Source: Hymenobacter terrestris (GTDB taxonomy: Bacteria; Bacteroidota; Bacteroidia; Cytophagales; Hymenobacteraceae). Taken from it: a stretch of 64,000 nucleotides of DNA. The DNA is taken from positions 1 to 64,000 of the forward strand of contig NZ_JABKAV010000004.1 of the NCBI RefSeq assembly GCF_013377905.1, in the 5' to 3' direction. A program made the translations under genes and the position numbers. Below, in pieces: positions 8,522 through 16,914 of this stretch; within the stretch, counting starts at the first letter, position 1; every line of letters begins with the position of its first letter. The notes beneath the pieces were generated by a model. That model did not search any database and was not told the origin of the DNA. It saw only the letters and a list, made by a program, of their open reading frames with translations.

Positions 8522-9223
8522 CTAGCTCCCAGTTGCGGCCGCGCGGGAGAACAGGGCGGCCGACACGCGCTCCAGCACGAAATCCACCTGTTCGTCAATC
8601 ATCATGTGGGTGGTGTCGAGCAGCACGGCGTCGGAGGCGCGGCGCAGAGGGCTTTCGGTGCGGGTCGAGTCGAGGTGGTCGCGCTTCTGCAGGTTGTCCA
8701 CAATGTCCTCGACCGGCACATGCTCGTTTTTGATAGCCAGCTCCTCCTGCCGGCGCAACGCGCGGGTGAGCACTTCGGCCGTCATAAACACCTTCACCTC
8801 GGCATCGGGAAAAACGGTGGTACCAATGTCGCGCCCGTCCATCACCACGCCCCGATGGCGGGCCATCTGCTGCTGCTGGCGCACCATGGCGTGGCGCACC
8901 AGCGGCAACCCCGACACCTCGCTCACCGAGTTGGAAATGCGCATCTGCCGGATTTCATCTTCCCGAATCCTACCATCGAGGCACAACTCGTTGCGGCCGG
9001 TCTGGCGGTTGCGCTTAAAGCTGACCTGCATTTCGTGCAAGGCCTGCTCAATGCGGGGCAAATCGTCGAAGTCAATGCCATTTTCGAGCAGATACAGCGT
9101 AACGCCCCGGTACATGGCGCCGGTATCGATGTAGGCGTAGCCCAGCTCGGCGGCCACGGCCTTGGCCGTGGTGCTTTTGCCGCACGAAGAATAGCCGTCG
9201 ATGGCAATGACAATTTTCTGCAT
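8522..9223 (-). CDS. cmk: Cytidylate kinase
   Basis: 233 residues from the ATG at 9223. It phosphorylates CMP and dCMP to the diphosphates. Visible motifs: the P-loop GYSSCGKST (residues about 9-17), YIDTGAMYRGVTLY for CMP binding, the VSGLPLVRHAMVRQQQ region, GRDIGTTVFPDAEVKVFMTA, and the lid RALRRQEEL. All are standard for Cmk. It sits downstream of the small genes at 9262 and 9719 on the same strand. Confidence 0.95.
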   Translation of the reverse strand: MQKIVIAIDGYSSCGKSTTAKAVAAELGYAYIDTGAMYRGVTLYLLENGIDFDDLPRIEQALHEMQVSFKRNRQTGRNELCLDGRIREDEIRQMRISNSVSEVSGLPLVRHAMVRQQQQMARHRGVVMDGRDIGTTVFPDAEVKVFMTAEVLTRALRRQEELAIKNEHVPVEDIVDNLQKRDHLDSTRTESPLRRASDAVLLDTTHMMIDEQVDFVLERVSAALFSRAAATGS

Positions 9224-9261
9224 GGCAAGGTCAGGACGGCCGGGTTCGGATGGAGAGCTCA

Positions 9262-9654
9262 CTAAATCCAGGTTTTACGCGCGGGCAGGCTCGCCATACG
9301 CTCGGGTACGCTCGCAAAAAATGCCGCGACCGATTGGGCAGGGCCTTTTGCCAGCTGCTCGCCCACGCGGTAGAAGGGGTTGAAAAAATGCGCGTCGCTG
9401 ATGCCCACGCCCGTTACACCCTGGGGGTTCTGGGCCCAGGTAGCACCGTAGGTCTGCACCATGCACTGCCCCAGAAAGCAGCCCAAGGCCTTGATTACGC
9501 CTTCGCGCTCATCATCCTTGATGATGGGCCGCTGCACTTCAATGAACTCGTCGAGGCGCTGCACGGCGGCGGCGTCGTAGGTGTTGAGGCGCAGTTGGTG
9601 GCGGACAGCTTCGGCGGCGTTTTGCAGGGCGGCTAAGGGCGATTCGTCGGGCAT
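9262..9654 (-). CDS. Conserved hypothetical cytoplasmic protein
   Basis: 130 residues from the ATG at 9654. A helical N-terminal half (AALQNAAEAVRHQLRLN, LDEFIEVQRPIIKDDEREG) leads to ALGCFLGQCMVQTYGATWAQNP. GISDAHFFNPFYRVGEQLAKG and FFASVPERM follow. No signal peptide or enzymatic motif. The gene stops 38 bp before the cmk start, so it may be co-transcribed with cmk. I do not recognise the family. Confidence 0.7.
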   Translation of the reverse strand: MPDESPLAALQNAAEAVRHQLRLNTYDAAAVQRLDEFIEVQRPIIKDDEREGVIKALGCFLGQCMVQTYGATWAQNPQGVTGVGISDAHFFNPFYRVGEQLAKGPAQSVAAFFASVPERMASLPARKTWI

Positions 9655-9718
9655 GGGCGGGCTGGTAAGGGGCAGTAACAGCAACGAGCCGGCAGGAATC
9701 CCGCCGGCTGGTTGCCTT

Positions 9719-9877
9719 TTAGTTCTTATCGCAGGGACAGGGAATCTTGCCGGACTTGGCCTTGCGCTTATAGCTGGCCGTTTTTTTCTGAAGAGTCGAG
9801 CGGGTGGCGCAGCCTGCGGTTAGCAGGCCCGAGCCCCCAATACAGGCGACCAGCAGCAAAGTCACAATCTTTCTCAC
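9719..9877 (-). CDS. Small lipoprotein, 52 residues, GTG start
   Basis: Found by reading the minus strand directly; it is short. The GTG at 9877 opens MRKIVTLLLVACIGGSGLLTAGCATRS. This is a lipoprotein signal with lipobox LTAGC (Cys at residue 23), followed by a Lys-rich mature part ending KIPCPCDKN. The stop is at 9719-9721. A perfect -7 box on the same strand at 9893-9900 leaves a leader of only about 10 nt, which supports expression. The C-terminal CPC pair could bind a metal or form a disulfide. Confidence 0.65.
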   Translation of the reverse strand: MRKIVTLLLVACIGGSGLLTAGCATRSTLQKKTASYKRKAKSGKIPCPCDKN

Positions 9878-9892
9878 GGCGCGGATTTTGGG

Positions 9893-9900
9893 CAAATATA
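9893..9900 (-). promoter_or_regulatory. -7 promoter box (TATATTTG on the minus strand)
   Basis: A perfect TAnnTTTG match 16 bp upstream of the GTG of the 52-residue lipoprotein. Confidence 0.5.
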
Positions 9901-9961
9901 CGGTTCTTTACCCGCCCGCCGCCTCGCGGCCCGCTTTTTCGCTCCATCTTCTGCTCTCCTT

Positions 9962-11641
9962 ATGTCCGCCGATTTCTCGCTCCAGGCCAACGTTATCAAC
10001 CTGTTCAGCAATACCATAACCCCCGCTACGATACGCGTAGTCGGGGGCCGAATCCGGCAAATCGAGCCGCTGGGGGCTACCGCGCCCGACCCAGCCCTGC
10101 CCTACGCGCTGCCGGGTTTCGTGGATGCGCACGTGCATGTGGAAAGCTCGCTGCTGGTGCCCTCCGAGTTTGCCCGCCTGGCCGTGCGCCACGGCACCGT
10201 AGCCACCGTATCTGACCCCCACGAAATCGGCAACGTGCTGGGCGTGGCCGGCGTGAAGTACATGCTGGCCAATGCCGCGCAGGTGCCGTTCAAGTTCTGC
10301 TTCGGTGCCCCCTCCTGCGTGCCGGCCACGCCTTTCGAAACAGCCGGCGCCGAAATAACGGCCGCCGATATCGAGGACCTGTTCCGCGACCATCCCGAAA
10401 TCGGCTACCTGGCCGAGATGATGAACTGGCCCGGCGTGCTGAGCCGCGACGCTGGCGTGATGGAGAAAATCGCCCTGGCCCAGCGCTACAACCGCCCCGT
10501 CGATGGCCACGCTCCCGGCCTGCGGGGCGACGATGCGCGCCGCTACGCCGAAGCCTGCATCAGCACCGACCACGAGTGCTTTATGGCTGACGAAGCCGTG
10601 GATAAGCTGGCGGCCGGCATGAAAATCCTGATTCGCGAGGGCTCGGCTGCCCGCAACTTCGAGGCCCTGATTGACCTGCTGCCCGAGCACTACGAGCACA
10701 TGATGTTCTGCTCCGACGACAAGCACCCCGACACGCTGCTGTTGGGCCACATCGACCAGCTGGTGCAGCGGGCTGTAGCCCGCGGCCAAGACGTGCTGAA
10801 AGTGCTGCGCGTGGCCTGCCGCAACCCCGTCGAGCATTACAACCTGCCCGTGGGCCTGCTCCGCGAAGGCGACCCGGCCGACTTCATCGTGGTGGACGAC
10901 TTGGTGGATTTCAAGGTTCGCCAAACCTACCTCGACGGCGTGCTGGTAGCCGAAAACGGTAACACCCTGATTGCGCCCGCGCCGGTGGAAGTCGTCAACA
11001 ACTTCACGCCCCACCACGTGCAGCCGGCGGATTTTGAGGTGCGCATCGACCACTCAACCCAGCCGAACAACAGCGCAACCGTCCGCCTCATCGAGTGCTT
11101 CGACGGGCAGCTGATTACGGCTCGACACGACGAGCCGGCGCTAGTAGAAAATGAGCTGGTAGTACCCGACCTGAGCCGCGACATGCTGAAGCTGACGGTC
11201 GTAAACCGCTACCATGCGGCCCCGCCGGCAGTAGCCTTCATCCGGGGTTTTGGCCTGAAAGGCGGCGCGCTGGCCAGCAGCGTCGGTCACGATTCGCACA
11301 ACATCACGGCCGTGGGCTGCGACGACGCCAGCCTGGCCCGCGCCGTGCAGTTGGTGATGGAAGCCCGCGGCGGCCTGGCCGTCGTTTCGCCCGACGGCAC
11401 GGAGCTGGTGCTGCCGCTGCCGGTGGCCGGCCTCATGTCCGACCAGCCCGGCCCGGATGTGGCGGCTGCCTACTCGGCCGTCGATGCGGCCGCTAAGGCC
11501 CTAGGCTCCCCGCTCCAAGCCCCGTTCATGACACTCTCGTTCATGGCTCTGCTCGTCATCCCCAGCCTCAAACTAAGCGATAAAGGCCTGTTTGACGGCG
11601 AGGCTTTTCGGTTCGTGGAGAACGTGGTATTGGGTGGTTAG
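9962..11641 (+). CDS. ade: Adenine deaminase
   Basis: 559 residues, the normal size for AdeC-type adenine deaminase (amidohydrolase superfamily). It converts adenine to hypoxanthine and ammonia in purine salvage. Metal-site motifs: PGFVDAHVHVESSLL (HxH), VSDPHEIGNVLG, a DGHAPGL motif with His, and FCSDDKHPDTL. The C-terminal domain with GVLVAENG, SVGHDSHNITAVGCDD and MSDQPG is specific to the Ade family. It stands alone, followed by a strong hairpin at 11659. Confidence 0.94.
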   Translation: MSADFSLQANVINLFSNTITPATIRVVGGRIRQIEPLGATAPDPALPYALPGFVDAHVHVESSLLVPSEFARLAVRHGTVATVSDPHEIGNVLGVAGVKYMLANAAQVPFKFCFGAPSCVPATPFETAGAEITAADIEDLFRDHPEIGYLAEMMNWPGVLSRDAGVMEKIALAQRYNRPVDGHAPGLRGDDARRYAEACISTDHECFMADEAVDKLAAGMKILIREGSAARNFEALIDLLPEHYEHMMFCSDDKHPDTLLLGHIDQLVQRAVARGQDVLKVLRVACRNPVEHYNLPVGLLREGDPADFIVVDDLVDFKVRQTYLDGVLVAENGNTLIAPAPVEVVNNFTPHHVQPADFEVRIDHSTQPNNSATVRLIECFDGQLITARHDEPALVENELVVPDLSRDMLKLTVVNRYHAAPPAVAFIRGFGLKGGALASSVGHDSHNITAVGCDDASLARAVQLVMEARGGLAVVSPDGTELVLPLPVAGLMSDQPGPDVAAAYSAVDAAAKALGSPLQAPFMTLSFMALLVIPSLKLSDKGLFDGEAFRFVENVVLGG

Positions 11642-11658
11642 GCTATGAAGTGACAGCC

Positions 11659-11720
11659 AAAAAGGCGGTCATTCTGAGTGAAGCAAAGAATCTCGCTTCA
11701 CTCAGAATGACCGCCTTTTT
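11659..11720. repeat. Hairpin repeat class B doubling as bidirectional terminator (copy 3)
   Basis: Perfect 26-bp arms (AAAAAGGCGGTCATTCTGAG... and its complement) around a 10-nt loop containing AAGAATCTC. It ends in a run of T on both strands. It sits between the convergent ade and receiver-domain genes. It shares GTCATTCTGAG/AAGAATCTCG with the copies at 13232 and 61034. Confidence 0.85.
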
Positions 11721-11743
11721 TACTGTTCGACTAAGCGCTGAAC

Positions 11744-12154
11744 TTAAAACCGCTTTTCAAGCAGCTTACTTAGCTTTTCCTCCGTCAGAGGTTTAGCCAG
11801 ATACTCCACGTTGGGGTACTGGGCTACGCGGGCGGTGTCGGCGGCGTGCATGGAGGTGGTGAGCACGGCCATCACGGTTTTCTCGCGCACTTCCGGAGGC
11901 AGGGCGCTAAAGAGCTTCAGGAACTCGAAGCCATCCATGCCGGGCATCTTCAGGTCGACGAACACCAGGTCGGGGGCGTTGGAGGGAGCCACCTCACCCT
12001 TCTCATCACCCCAGATTTGCTGGTAGGCCTGCTCGGCCTTGTGGAAGGTATACACCTGCTCGGCCACTTCGAGGCGGCTGAGCAAGCGGTTGTTGAGGAA
12101 GCTGGTGGTTTCGTTGTCGTCCACCAAAACGATGCTGCGGAGCTTAGACGCCAT
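11744..12154 (-). CDS. Single-domain response regulator (receiver)
   Basis: 136 residues, only a CheY-like receiver domain. Acidic pocket VLVDDNE (D12/D13), phosphoacceptor D67 in LVFVDLKMPGMDGFEF, the conserved Thr in AVLTTS and Lys in YLAKPL are all present. With no output domain it probably acts by protein-protein contact, often with a hybrid kinase elsewhere. An insertion (GDEKGEVAPSN) before beta-3 is typical of Bacteroidota versions. No kinase is adjacent. Confidence 0.88.
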   Translation of the reverse strand: MASKLRSIVLVDDNETTSFLNNRLLSRLEVAEQVYTFHKAEQAYQQIWGDEKGEVAPSNAPDLVFVDLKMPGMDGFEFLKLFSALPPEVREKTVMAVLTTSMHAADTARVAQYPNVEYLAKPLTEEKLSKLLEKRF

Positions 12155-12195
12155 ACCGGAAGCGGGAATAATAGTCAGAGGAAAGCGTAACCGGC

Positions 12196-13173
12196 CTACA
12201 GCCAGCCTTGTTCACGCATCCACTCGTCGTTGTAGATTTTGCCGAGGTAGCGCGTGCCGTGGTCGGGCAGGATGATAACCATCGTGTCTTCTTCCTTCAG
12301 ATGCTCACGGGCGTACTCCAGGGCACCGTGTACGGCCGAACCGCACGACCAGCCCACAAACAGGCCTTCTTCCTTGGCCAATTGGCGCGTCATCAGGGCA
12401 GCATCCTTATCGGTTACCTTAATGAAGAGGTCGATGAGGTCGAAATCGACGTTTTTGGGCAGAATATCCTCGCCGATGCCTTCAGTTTTGTACGAGTAAA
12501 TTTCGTCCTCATCGAAGATGCCGGTTTCCTTGTACTTCTTGAAAACGGAACCATAGGTATCGAGGCCCACCGATACGATGGCCGGGTTCTGCTCCTTCAG
12601 GTACTTGCCGGTACCGCAGATGGTGCCGCCCGTGCCCACCCCGGCCGCCAAGTGCGTGATTTTACCTTCGGTCTGCGCCCAGATTTCGGGGCCCGTGGTT
12701 TCGTAGTGGGCCTGGGCGTTGGAGGGGTTGTCGTACTGGTTGGGGTAGAACGAGTTCGGAATTTCGGCGTTGAGCTTGCGGGCAATAGAGTAGTAGCTGC
12801 GCGGGTCGTCGGCCGATACGTTGGTCGGGCACACGATAACCTCAGCCCCCACGGCTTTCAGGATATCCTGCTTTTCCTTGCTCTGCTTGTCGCTCATCGT
12901 GAAGATGCACTTGTAGCCGCGGGCAATAGCCGTGAGGGCCAAACCCATGCCGGTGTTGCCGCTCGTGCCTTCGATGATGGTACCGCCGGGCTTCAGCAGG
13001 CCGGCTTTTTCGGCGTCGTCAATCATTTTTACCGCCATGCGGTCCTTCACCGAGTTGCCCGGATTGAAGTACTCCACTTTTACGAGCACTGTGCCTTTGA
13101 TGCCGTCATTTACGCGGTTGAGCTTCACCATTGGCGTGTTACCGATGGCTTCAACGATATTATTCAGATACAT
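12196..13173 (-). CDS. Cystathionine beta-synthase-type PLP enzyme (CBS catalytic core only)
   Basis: 325 residues from the ATG at 13173. The fold type II PLP features are clear: the Schiff-base Lys in NPGNSVKDRMA, the cofactor loop EGTSGNTGMG, and the phosphate-binding GVGTGGTICG. The C-terminal part (TEGIGEDILP, EEGLFVGWSCGSAV, VIILPDHGTRY, IYNDEWM) follows cystathionine beta-synthase more closely than bacterial CysK. It may therefore condense serine and homocysteine, or act as a cysteine synthase. No regulatory CBS domain is attached. Confidence 0.85.
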   Translation of the reverse strand: MYLNNIVEAIGNTPMVKLNRVNDGIKGTVLVKVEYFNPGNSVKDRMAVKMIDDAEKAGLLKPGGTIIEGTSGNTGMGLALTAIARGYKCIFTMSDKQSKEKQDILKAVGAEVIVCPTNVSADDPRSYYSIARKLNAEIPNSFYPNQYDNPSNAQAHYETTGPEIWAQTEGKITHLAAGVGTGGTICGTGKYLKEQNPAIVSVGLDTYGSVFKKYKETGIFDEDEIYSYKTEGIGEDILPKNVDFDLIDLFIKVTDKDAALMTRQLAKEEGLFVGWSCGSAVHGALEYAREHLKEEDTMVIILPDHGTRYLGKIYNDEWMREQGWL

Positions 13174-13197
13174 ATTCGGGTGAGTGATTTGCGGACG

Positions 13198-13205
13198 CAA
13201 AGGTA
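13198..13205 (-). promoter_or_regulatory. -7 promoter box (TACCTTTG on the minus strand)
   Basis: A perfect TAnnTTTG 25 bp upstream of the ATG at 13173 of the CBS-type synthase. Confidence 0.5.
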
Positions 13206-13231
13206 AAGCTTTCTCAATCTGTTACCTGACA

Positions 13232-13338
13232 AAAGAACGTCATTCAGAGCGCAGCAAAGAATCTCGCGTGCTGACGTTGCTGTGGTAGTGCAGCACCAAC
13301 ACGCGAGATTCTTCGCTGCGCTCTGAACGACGTTCTTT
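13232..13338. repeat. Long intergenic hairpin repeat, class B (copy 4)
   Basis: Arms of about 39 nt starting AAAGAACGTCATTCAGAGCG with AAGAATCTCGCGTG inward, and the complement on the right. The loop is about 28 nt. It lies between divergent genes (CBS-type synthase and sucD), so it is not simply a terminator. Confidence 0.85.
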
Positions 13339-13371
13339 CTGATAAGGCCAAACGGCTAATGAAGAAAACCC

Positions 13372-13379
13372 TACTTTTG
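13372..13379 (+). promoter_or_regulatory. -7 promoter box (TACTTTTG)
   Basis: A perfect TAnnTTTG, about 67 bp upstream of the sucD ATG at 13446. It lies inside an apparent in-frame extension of sucD, which argues that the extension is untranslated. Confidence 0.5.
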
Positions 13380-13445
13380 CGCTGCCGCCCGCCAAGCGGG
13401 CTCTGTTCCCACTTCCACGCAGCAATTTCCGCTAATCCCCCTTTT

Positions 13446-14327
13446 ATGAGTGTTCTGGTAAACAAGGATTCTAAAGTGCTCGTGCAGGGCTTTACGGGCT
13501 CCGAAGGCTCGTTTCATGCCCAGCAGATGATTGAGTACGGCACCAACGTGGTGGGCGGCGTAACGCCCGGCAAAGGCGGCACCCAGCACCTGGAGCGCCC
13601 CGTGTTCAACACCGTAGCCGAAGCCGTAGCCGAAACCGGCGCCAACACCAGCATTATCTTCGTGCCGCCGGCTTTCGCCGCCGACGCTATTATGGAGGCT
13701 GCCGATGGCGGCATCAAGGTAATCATCACCATCACCGAAGGCATTCCGACCAAGGATATGATTGCGGTGAAGGAGTACCTGAAGGGCCGCGAGGGTCTGC
13801 GCATGATCGGGCCGAACTGCCCCGGCGTAATGACGGCCGGCGAGTGCAAAGTGGGCATCATGCCCGGCTTTATCTTCACCAAAGGCAAAATCGGTATCGT
13901 TTCGAAGTCGGGTACCCTGACCTACGAGGCCGTTGACCAGCTCACCAAAGCCGGCCTGGGCCAGACTACAGCCATCGGTATCGGCGGCGACCCGATTATC
14001 GGCACCACCACCAAGGAGGCCGTAGAAATGCTCATGAACGACCCCGAAACCGAGGGCATCGTGATGATTGGCGAAATCGGCGGCGGCATGGAAGCTGAAG
14101 CTGCTCGCTGGATCAAAGAAACCGGCAATAAGAAGCCCGTTGTAGGCTTCATTGCTGGCCAGACCGCCCCTCCCGGCCGCCGCATGGGCCACGCCGGTGC
14201 CATCGTAGGCGGCGCCGACGACACGGCCGCTGCCAAAATGGCCATCATGCGTGAGTGCGGCATCCACGTAGTGGATTCGCCCGCCGAAATCGGCGACACG
14301 ATGCTGCGCGTGCTGGGCGGCAAGTAA
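13446..14327 (+). CDS. sucD: Succinate-CoA ligase (ADP-forming) alpha subunit
   Basis: 293 residues from the ATG at 13446 ([18 protein letters not shown]), the usual start of SucD. It forms succinyl-CoA synthetase with SucB in the TCA cycle. Motifs: CoA-binding Rossmann region [53 protein letters not shown], and the phosphohistidine loop [13 protein letters not shown]. sucB is not in the window, which is common in Bacteroidota. Confidence 0.95.
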   Translation: MSVLVNKDSKVLVQGFTGSEGSFHAQQMIEYGTNVVGGVTPGKGGTQHLERPVFNTVAEAVAETGANTSIIFVPPAFAADAIMEAADGGIKVIITITEGIPTKDMIAVKEYLKGREGLRMIGPNCPGVMTAGECKVGIMPGFIFTKGKIGIVSKSGTLTYEAVDQLTKAGLGQTTAIGIGGDPIIGTTTKEAVEMLMNDPETEGIVMIGEIGGGMEAEAARWIKETGNKKPVVGFIAGQTAPPGRRMGHAGAIVGGADDTAAAKMAIMRECGIHVVDSPAEIGDTMLRVLGGK

Positions 14328-14335
14328 TCCGCACT

Positions 14336-14397
14336 GCGTTCAGCAATAAAAAAGGGCTGTTCTCTATGGAGAACAGCCCTTTTTTATTGCTGAACGC
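14336..14397. terminator. Bidirectional terminator with a perfect 29-bp stem
   Basis: Arms 14336-14364 and 14369-14397 are perfectly complementary around TATG. The stem carries AAAAAAGGGC on one side and the matching GCCCTTTTTT on the other. It begins 9 bp after the sucD stop and serves the convergent gene at 14477 as well. Confidence 0.9.
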
Positions 14398-14476
14398 TCA
14401 TGTTTCCTACGTATTATCCAAGCCTGCTCGTGTAGTTGGGCTTGAGGCTAAAAACGAGATAATGGAAGCCAAGCTT

Positions 14477-15214
14477 CTATTTCAATCCCGCCTGCCCGCC
14501 CAGGTTCACTACAATCCCGATCTGAAACACTGAGTTGGCGGCTTTCAGGAACTTGCGGTGCTTGAGGCCGAAATTGTAGCCGCTGATGAACTGGCCGTCG
14601 AGCGGGCCGATGAGCTTAACGCGGGCGTAGGTAATGGGCTCAAACAGGATGTTGTCTTCGTTGAAAGCGGGCTGGCCGTCGAGGCGGAAATCGGTGAGCG
14701 TAACGTAGCTGGCGCGCATGGCCGTGCCGTAGGTCAGGGGCCAGTCGCGGCCCAGCAGATGGTAGCTTTTCTTTTCCTTCGAGCTGTAGTTTACCTGCAC
14801 GAAATACTTGTTCAGGCCCGCTTCGAGGGTGCGCGTAACGCCCTCGGTGGGGTTGCGCTCCACGCGCTTGGTGCGGCCGCCGCCGTAGCCACCATATATC
14901 TCCAGCACCCGCTTATCGGGCAGGCGCGTAAAGTAGCCCACACCCAGCTCGGCAAAGTCGTGGTCGACGGCCTCCTTCTTTTTATTGGTGTGCAGAAAAG
15001 AGGCCGAGCCCATCACGCCTATGTGGTCGGAAATGGCGTAGGCCCCTTGCACGGCCGTGTTCTGGCTCAGGTTGGTATGCACGCCGGCACTCCACTCACC
15101 CTTTTGGGTGAGCAGCGGTACCTGGGGCGGAGGCGGGAAGTAGAGCGACGCGCAGCCCGACAGCAACAGGAGCAGCAGAGGCAGGATGAAAACCGCGCGA
15201 GAAGGCAAAAACAT
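14477..15214 (-). CDS. Outer-membrane-associated lipoprotein, paralogue of the gene at 18454
   Basis: 245 residues from the ATG at 15214. Lipoprotein signal FILPLLLLLLSGC (Cys near residue 20), then LYFPPPPQVPLLTQKGEWSAG. The remainder is beta-strand-like (VQGAYAISDHIGVMGSASF, FAELGVGYFTRL, LEIYGGYGGGRTKR, IGIVVNLGG), suggesting an eight-strand-like barrel or beta-sandwich. It shares the order lipobox, LY.P....P, KG(E/Q) and a terminal V.L with 18454-19239. Function is unknown. Confidence 0.75.
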   Translation of the reverse strand: MFLPSRAVFILPLLLLLLSGCASLYFPPPPQVPLLTQKGEWSAGVHTNLSQNTAVQGAYAISDHIGVMGSASFLHTNKKKEAVDHDFAELGVGYFTRLPDKRVLEIYGGYGGGRTKRVERNPTEGVTRTLEAGLNKYFVQVNYSSKEKKSYHLLGRDWPLTYGTAMRASYVTLTDFRLDGQPAFNEDNILFEPITYARVKLIGPLDGQFISGYNFGLKHRKFLKAANSVFQIGIVVNLGGQAGLK

Positions 15215-15349
15215 GGGTGGGCAGAAGTAAGCCAATGCGGGAAGATAGAAAAGTAGGGCCAAAGTACGGGTAACGCGGCCCCGCGCCAGGGCCGGCTGCC
15301 GACCTAACGCATAAAGTCCGGCTTCGTTGCCCGGCCGGAAGCCCGGCGG

Positions 15350-15402
15350 TTGCGTACAGGAAGCGGGCCCGGCTTCCGGGCGGGTCCGCCCTCTGTACGC
15401 AA
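15350..15402. repeat. GC-rich inverted repeat upstream of the flavoprotein gene
   Basis: TTGCGTACAG (15350-15359) and CTGTACGCAA (15393-15402) form perfect 10-bp arms. They enclose a second hairpin-prone GGAAGC...GCTTCC. It ends 9 bp before the ATG at 15412, so it could act as an operator or 5' UTR hairpin. Confidence 0.5.
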
Positions 15403-15411
15403 GCTCAGTTT

Positions 15412-16812
15412 ATGTCCGCTACTTCTTACGACGCCCTTATTATCGGCTCCGGCCAAGCCGGCAACCCTCTGGCCTACGCGCTGGCCGACGCCGGCCGCCG
15501 CGTGGCCATCATCGAAAGTGCCCACTTGGGCGGCTCCTGCGTTAATTACGGCTGCGCCCCCACCAAAATAATGCTGGCCTCAGCCCAGCGCGCCCACCTC
15601 GTGCGTACAGCCGGCGAACTGGGCATTCGGGCCTCCGCCCCCACCGTCGATTTTGCGGCCGTAGTGGCCCGCAAGGACCGGCTGACCCAAAAATCGCGCG
15701 ATGGTATCGAACAAAGCCTGACCACCGAGCACCCCAACATCCGGCTGGTGCGTGGCCGGGCGCGCTTTACGGCCCCCAACACGCTGCACGTCGACCTCAA
15801 CGAGCAGGCGGGCCAGGAGCAGCTTACCGCCCCGCTCATCTTCCTCAATACCGGCACCCACGCCGCCGTGCCCCTTATTGCGGGGCTCGAGCTGGCCAGC
15901 TACCTCACCAACGATACGCTGCTGCTGGGGCTGCAGGAACTGCCCGAACACCTCGTTATTCTGGGTGGCAGCTACATTGGCGTCGAGTTCGGGCAGATGT
16001 TCCGGCGGCTGGGCTCGCGCGTGACCATCATCGAAACGTCGGCCACCATCATGGACCGCGAGGATACCGACGTGAGCCTGCCGCTGCAGGAGTTGCTGGA
16101 GGCCGAGGGCATCGAGTTCGTGCTCGAAGCCGAGGCCCGGCACGTATCGCGCAACGACGACGGCGTGCTCACGCTCACGGCCGACACTCCTGGCGGCGAG
16201 CGGCGCATCCGTGGCTCACATTTGCTGGTGGCCACCGGCCGCGTGCCCAACACCCTCGATATGGGTTTGGAGCTGGCCGGCATCGAAACCGACGAGGACG
16301 GCTACATCATAGTCGACAGCCAGCTGCGCACGCCTGCCAAGGGTGTATACGCCCTCGGCGACGTGAAAGGCGGCCCCCAGTTTACCCACATCGCCTACGA
16401 CGACTACCGCATCGTACGCGACCAGCTGCTGCACAACCGCGCCCGCGACACCCACGACCGGCCCATGCCCTACGTGGTGTTCACCGAGCCCCAACTGGGC
16501 CGCATTGGGCTGTCCAAGACCCAGGCCCGCGAAAAGAAAATACCGTTCCGGGTGAGCCGGCTGGGGGCCCACACCATTGGCCGGGCCGTGGAAACGGGCC
16601 AGACCGAGGGCTTTGTGGAAGTGCTGGTAGGCGACGACGACCAACTGCTGGGCGCGGCCGTGCTTTGCGAGCAGGGCGGCGAAATCATGACCATGTTCCA
16701 GCTGGCAATGGCTGGCAACCTGCCCTACCAGCAGCTCGAAGACCTCATTATCGCCCACCCCACTTGGGCCGAAGTGCTCAATAACGCCTTCCAGAAGCTG
16801 GAGCGGGGCTAG
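15412..16812 (+). CDS. Mercuric-reductase-like FAD-dependent disulfide oxidoreductase
   Basis: 466 residues. FAD-binding GSGQAGNPLA at the N-terminus, redox-active disulfide GGSCVNYGCAPTK (CxxxxC), NAD(P)-binding LGGSYIGVEFGQMF, the second FAD motif VYALGDVKGGPQFTHIAYDD, and a dimerisation domain ending IIAHPTWAEVLNNAF. The class I pyridine nucleotide-disulfide family includes MerA, lipoamide dehydrogenase and glutathione reductase. The CVNYGCAPTK variant and closing region fit the MerA-like branch often annotated as mercuric reductase. No MerR/MerT or metal-binding HMA domain is present, so a mercury role is doubtful. No dehydrogenase E1/E2 neighbours. Confidence 0.88.
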   Translation: MSATSYDALIIGSGQAGNPLAYALADAGRRVAIIESAHLGGSCVNYGCAPTKIMLASAQRAHLVRTAGELGIRASAPTVDFAAVVARKDRLTQKSRDGIEQSLTTEHPNIRLVRGRARFTAPNTLHVDLNEQAGQEQLTAPLIFLNTGTHAAVPLIAGLELASYLTNDTLLLGLQELPEHLVILGGSYIGVEFGQMFRRLGSRVTIIETSATIMDREDTDVSLPLQELLEAEGIEFVLEAEARHVSRNDDGVLTLTADTPGGERRIRGSHLLVATGRVPNTLDMGLELAGIETDEDGYIIVDSQLRTPAKGVYALGDVKGGPQFTHIAYDDYRIVRDQLLHNRARDTHDRPMPYVVFTEPQLGRIGLSKTQAREKKIPFRVSRLGAHTIGRAVETGQTEGFVEVLVGDDDQLLGAAVLCEQGGEIMTMFQLAMAGNLPYQQLEDLIIAHPTWAEVLNNAFQKLERG

Positions 16813-16914
16813 CGCCGTTGGCTCCGGGGCCGATGACACCGTACCTGTGCGCCGGCCGATTGGCTATCTGCCAACGGTCATCACCTTATTTCCTCCCTTT
16901 TGAACCTGTTTGAT

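Noticed and set aside
12208..13206. Plus-strand frame of 332 codons
   Set aside because: Antisense shadow of the CBS-type synthase, with His/Val/Gly-rich shadow composition.
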